Source of the DNA: JBMNTU01 sp050945895
GTDB taxonomy: Bacteria; Bacillota; Clostridia; Christensenellales; Christensenellaceae
Assembly (NCBI GenBank): GCA_050945895.1
Contig: JBMNTU010000003.1
Location: 1-50,473 of the forward strand
Length of the DNA: 50,473 bases
Direction of reading: 5' to 3'
Under the pieces are notes generated by a model. That model was not told where the DNA came from and ran no database searches. It worked only from the letters and a program-made list of their open reading frames with translations. Positions 47,350-50,473 of this stretch are shown here, piece after piece. The translations under genes and the position numbers were made by a program. Within the stretch, counting starts at the first letter, position 1, and each line of letters starts with the position of its first letter.

Positions 47350-50193
47350 TTAAATGGTTCCGACAGCGATGCCGTACGAAGCACAGATTTGCGCATATTC
47401 GGGAGAGTAGACGAACCCGCGCAAAACTTCCAGCCGGGAGGTGCCGCCTTGAAGCTGGCGTACCCAGGCGTTTTTGCCGATGGAATCGGGCGCCCGGTTG
47501 AACATGATGGCATAGAGCTTGTCTACATATACAGAATCACTGACGTTTTTTGCCAAAAATTCGGGACTGTAGAAGAAATTATACGCGGCCATGCCACCGG
47601 AAATCTGCCCGTGTATAAGCTGCCCTGTCCATGCGTTCAGACCGGAAATATCCGGTGTCCTGTCCAGGCACAGCTTGTATAGGCGAGTTACGAACGCGGT
47701 TACGCTCGGGTTTAGATCGCGGTTTTCGGAGGGGGTATAAGAGCCCGCGCGTATGCCGTAGCCGTTGCACAAGGATTGGAATTCCGGAGAGTTGACAAAA
47801 CCTGCAAATATCCCTGCGTCGGACACGTAGGAATCGTATAGACTAAGCCAGCTGCTTCTTCCCGTCGGATCTGGGTTCCGGTTGAGGATAGCGCGGTAAA
47901 GCGTATCTATTTTTTGGCTGTTGCTAAGATTTTTATTTTTGTATTCCGCGCTGAAGAAGAAGCCGCTTGCGACCTCGGCGCCCGTTGCGCTACCGTTTCT
48001 AAGCTGGCTTACCCAGGCGTTGAGCCCTGCCGTATCCGACCCGCGGGAGAGGGTGAGCTCGTAAAGCCTTTGCACAAAGCCCGTTGCATTGTTGGGGTAG
48101 GGCATCCAATCTGCTGTGGCTGTAAGCGCGGAGGACAGGGAGCTGTTCATGGCAGGCCGGGCATGTATGCTCATCAGTTTATAATAATATGTATTTCCAA
48201 CAAAAATGCCTTGGTTATCCGTAAAGCGGTTGCCCGTTGCGGTGCCGATTTGCGTATACGCTCCATTTTTTGAGGTGGAGCGGTAAATACCGTACGACGA
48301 TGCGCCGGAAACCGCGTTCCAGGAAAGGGTAATGCTGTAATTGTTTGCCTGCGAGGTGCGGATATTTGAAGGCGGGGACAACCGGTTGGCAGCGGCGGAA
48401 ACAGCGGCCTGCGCGTTGATGTTTCCCCAGGCAGTCTGGTCGTCATATCCGGCGGTGTAGAGGTCGGTTGCCGTAGAGCAAATAATGCTTTTCACATCGG
48501 AGGGAGAAAGAGCAGGGTTAATATACAGCATCATTGCGGCAACGCCGGCTACAATGGGTGCCGCCATCGAGGTGCCGTGTTTCAGGCCGTAAGCATTCGT
48601 TGTGGGAAGGGTACTGTAAATAGTGCTTCCGGGCGCGGAGATATCCGTATTGCTGCCGTAGTTAGAGTTAAATTCACCGCCCGTCGAAATACGGCTGCGG
48701 CTGATGCTGCCAAAGGCCGCATCTTTTTGGGTGGAAATAACGCTGATACAATTATCGAATGCGGCAGGGTACAGCGAATTGGGCTGACCGGAATTACCGG
48801 AAGCAGCAACACACACTGCGCCGTTGGCCGTTGCCGCGTCGATGGCATTTTTTAGCGAGGCACTGTTATTGTATCCGCCAAAGCTCATATTGATGACTTT
48901 TGCACCCTGTTGGACAGCGTAGTTGATACCGTTGATGATATCTGGGGTGGTGGCATCCCTAGTCGAATAAAACACCTTTACTGGTATGATGGATATCACA
49001 TTGTTTGCCGGGCCGCTGGCGACGCCCGCGATGCCTGTGCTGTTGTTGGCAGTCGCGCCGATAATTCCGGCAACATGTGTGCCATGGGTGCCAATATCGG
49101 TCGGCGTTGCAGAATTGTTTGTCGACGCCGTATCTTTCCATAGGTCGTAATTGATGTTCCCGCCGAATTTTTGGTGCGCCAAATCTTCATGGGTTTGATC
49201 GATGCCTGTGTCCAGCACAGCGACCTTTATCCTGTTGCCGCTTTTGGCTGCAACAAAATCCCACGCGGCGGGTATACCAATCTTGTTAAAATGCCACAAG
49301 GGATTGTTTGTTCCCTGTTCCGGTTTATAGTTTGGGTCGTTGGGAACGGCCATTGTGTCGTAGTAGTCTGCATAATCGGCTGCCGTTTCCATAGACTCAT
49401 ACAAATAATTGGGTTCTGCATATGCAACTTCGGGAGACTGCTCAAAAAGCGCAACGGCCTCCTCTACAGTTTGCTCTGGGGAAATTTCCACGACAGCAAC
49501 CGTTTCGTCAGCAGGTGTTTCAACGATTTCGGAAGTGCTTCCGTCCAGCTCGTCAATCACAGTTTCGTCGGCTGCAGAAAGCGCGCTTACCGTGCCGTCT
49601 GCAAAGCCCACAATAATCTCGCCGGGGACATATCCCAGCTCTTCCGGAGATGTCGCCCGCTCGTTTGCTGCATCTTCAAAGGATTGAAAAATTGCTTCCG
49701 CGCCAGGCTTTACAGAGGCCCGGAATGATTCCAGCTGGCCGGACAAGCCTTCCTGGTAATATACTTTTAATATTTCACGTACGTATTCTTCAAACAGTAC
49801 GGTGTCTTCGCAGCCGTTGACCTGCTCCGCTGCTGCGGCTCCGTCCTGGCGCGCCAGCGCAAGGAGCGCATCTATATCGATATCCGCAGTGCTTGCCGCA
49901 CTAAATTCCCCCGGTGTTTCACTGGGGGAGGGAGAGGGCTCTGGAGTTTCGGAAGAGGAAGGCTCCGGCATTTCACTGGGTGAAGGTTGTGCTGCCGGGG
50001 TAGTTTCTGCCGATGAAGGGGCAGGCTCCGGTAATTCGGAAGGAGAAGGGACTTCCGCTGCTTCTGTTTCTGCTGACGGTGCGTCGGCGGGTACTTCTGC
50101 TGCAAATGCAGTAGTTAGGCCTGTGCTTCCAAGCGCAAACACGATGCATATGGCAAGCAGCAGTGACAGGATTTTCATGGTCGGTCGCTTCAT
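47350..50193 (-). CDS. Secreted subtilisin-like (S8) protease with DUF4214 repeats
   Basis: The protein has 947 residues. Signal peptide 1-31; P/S/E-rich linker 35-100; a propeptide-like part to about 265; S8 domain about 295-600 with Asp328 (VAVLDTGID), His373 (HGTHVAGI), Asn467 (ASGNSG) and Ser542 (GTSMAAP). A fibronectin type III-like domain follows (608-693). The C-terminus has two double DUF4214 blocks (705-815 and 834-945), as in the secreted protein at 27688-29064. All catalytic residues are present. The ATG at 50193 follows AAGGGG; a second ATG five codons on is possible. No LPXTG or SLH anchor is seen. Confidence 0.92.
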   Translation of the reverse strand: MKRPTMKILSLLLAICIVFALGSTGLTTAFAAEVPADAPSAETEAAEVPSPSELPEPAPSSAETTPAAQPSPSEMPEPSSSETPEPSPSPSETPGEFSAASTADIDIDALLALARQDGAAAAEQVNGCEDTVLFEEYVREILKVYYQEGLSGQLESFRASVKPGAEAIFQSFEDAANERATSPEELGYVPGEIIVGFADGTVSALSAADETVIDELDGSTSEIVETPADETVAVVEISPEQTVEEAVALFEQSPEVAYAEPNYLYESMETAADYADYYDTMAVPNDPNYKPEQGTNNPLWHFNKIGIPAAWDFVAAKSGNRIKVAVLDTGIDQTHEDLAHQKFGGNINYDLWKDTASTNNSATPTDIGTHGTHVAGIIGATANNSTGIAGVASGPANNVISIIPVKVFYSTRDATTPDIINGINYAVQQGAKVINMSFGGYNNSASLKNAIDAATANGAVCVAASGNSGQPNSLYPAAFDNCISVISTQKDAAFGSISRSRISTGGEFNSNYGSNTDISAPGSTIYSTLPTTNAYGLKHGTSMAAPIVAGVAAMMLYINPALSPSDVKSIICSTATDLYTAGYDDQTAWGNINAQAAVSAAANRLSPPSNIRTSQANNYSITLSWNAVSGASSYGIYRSTSKNGAYTQIGTATGNRFTDNQGIFVGNTYYYKLMSIHARPAMNSSLSSALTATADWMPYPNNATGFVQRLYELTLSRGSDTAGLNAWVSQLRNGSATGAEVASGFFFSAEYKNKNLSNSQKIDTLYRAILNRNPDPTGRSSWLSLYDSYVSDAGIFAGFVNSPEFQSLCNGYGIRAGSYTPSENRDLNPSVTAFVTRLYKLCLDRTPDISGLNAWTGQLIHGQISGGMAAYNFFYSPEFLAKNVSDSVYVDKLYAIMFNRAPDSIGKNAWVRQLQGGTSRLEVLRGFVYSPEYAQICASYGIAVGTI

Positions 50194-50268
50194 ATAGATA
50201 ATACCCCTTGATATTTCATGGATTTTCAGCTTATAGCGACAAAATGCCACTATAATAATGATAGATTT

Positions 50269-50297
50269 ATTATAATTGTTGTTTTAGTTGTTGACAA
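50269..50297 (-). promoter_or_regulatory. Protease gene promoter
   Basis: On the minus strand TTGTCA (50292-50297), 17 bp, TATAAT (50269-50274), in an AT-rich 280-bp upstream region that is otherwise empty to the window edge. Confidence 0.65.
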
Positions 50298-50473
50298 GCG
50301 GTTTAACAATTTATTAATATAAACATATATCAATGACCTAAATTATCCATAAGTATGCTTTTGGGGGACCTATTCCATTTTTGAATAATGATTGCCTAAA
50401 TATACTTTTTCGTTTATAATTGCTCTGGATTTAATTTTTAATTTTGAAAAAATATATAATTAATTTATAATTA

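Noticed and set aside
1..50473. CRISPR array
   Set aside because: No regularly spaced repeats of 24-40 bp were seen; the only direct repeats are the single 16-bp pair near the left edge and short promoter or terminator copies.
1..50473. tRNA gene as an island attachment site
   Set aside because: No T-loop plus CCA-like end or cloverleaf was noticed near the island edges; a tRNA scan of the flanks would be decisive.

Overview
The window looks like the chromosome of an anaerobic Clostridia-type Firmicute. The signs are a single-chain pyruvate:ferredoxin oxidoreductase, a two-subunit iron-sulfur fumarase, strong GGAGG ribosome-binding sites, sigma-A-like promoters, an rpmE-yqhQ-prmC-prfA-sua5-ywlE gene order and a BirA-type operator before bioY. 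Genus cannot be fixed from sequence alone; a Christensenella-like lineage is a guess. No tRNA, rRNA or CRISPR array was seen.

Region 1 (1-5.4 kb) is an accessory island of small, often broken genes. It holds phage remnants, a frameshifted lipoprotein gene, two toxin-antitoxin operons (RHH/RelE type and YefM/YoeB type) and a decayed IS200/IS605 transposase. Scattered through it, all on the minus strand, are four small genes with one architecture: a bacteriocin-type double-glycine leader followed by a CxxC...CxxC zinc-ribbon-like core. Three have the same promoter layout and two have near-identical terminators. A fifth copy survives only as a start region beside the IS remnant. This family is the most unusual feature here; no maturation enzyme, C39 peptidase or dedicated exporter lies in the window.

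Region 2 (5.4-11 kb) carries a CorA-family transporter with a DUF1622 membrane protein, a flavodoxin-like reductase, a QueG-like iron-sulfur protein and a beta-CASP RNase-like protein. Region 3 (11.5-18.6 kb) is an arginine cluster, argC-argB-argD-carB plus a GNAT acetyltransferase, with an ARG-box-like site over the promoter and an unexplained 330-bp leader or RNA-like region before it.

Region 4 (18.6-25.5 kb) holds a small membrane protein, a metal-regulated module (feoA, a DtxR-family regulator, a DUF3793 protein) with palindromic operators, a large YfhO-family membrane protein, and an operon for class I fumarase plus a FabG-like reductase. Region 5 (25.6-33.7 kb) has a divergent flagellin-like protein facing a secreted DUF4214 protein, then a MarR-controlled heterodimeric ABC exporter.

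Region 6 (34-39.7 kb) is the conserved translation cluster (L31, YqhQ, PrmC, RF1, a ZIP transporter, Sua5/TsaC, YwlE). Region 7 (39.8-50.4 kb) has pyruvate:ferredoxin oxidoreductase, a zinc-dependent phospholipase C-like protein, hisC-tyrA, bioY, and a large secreted subtilisin-type protease with C-terminal DUF4214 repeats that match the secreted protein of region 5.
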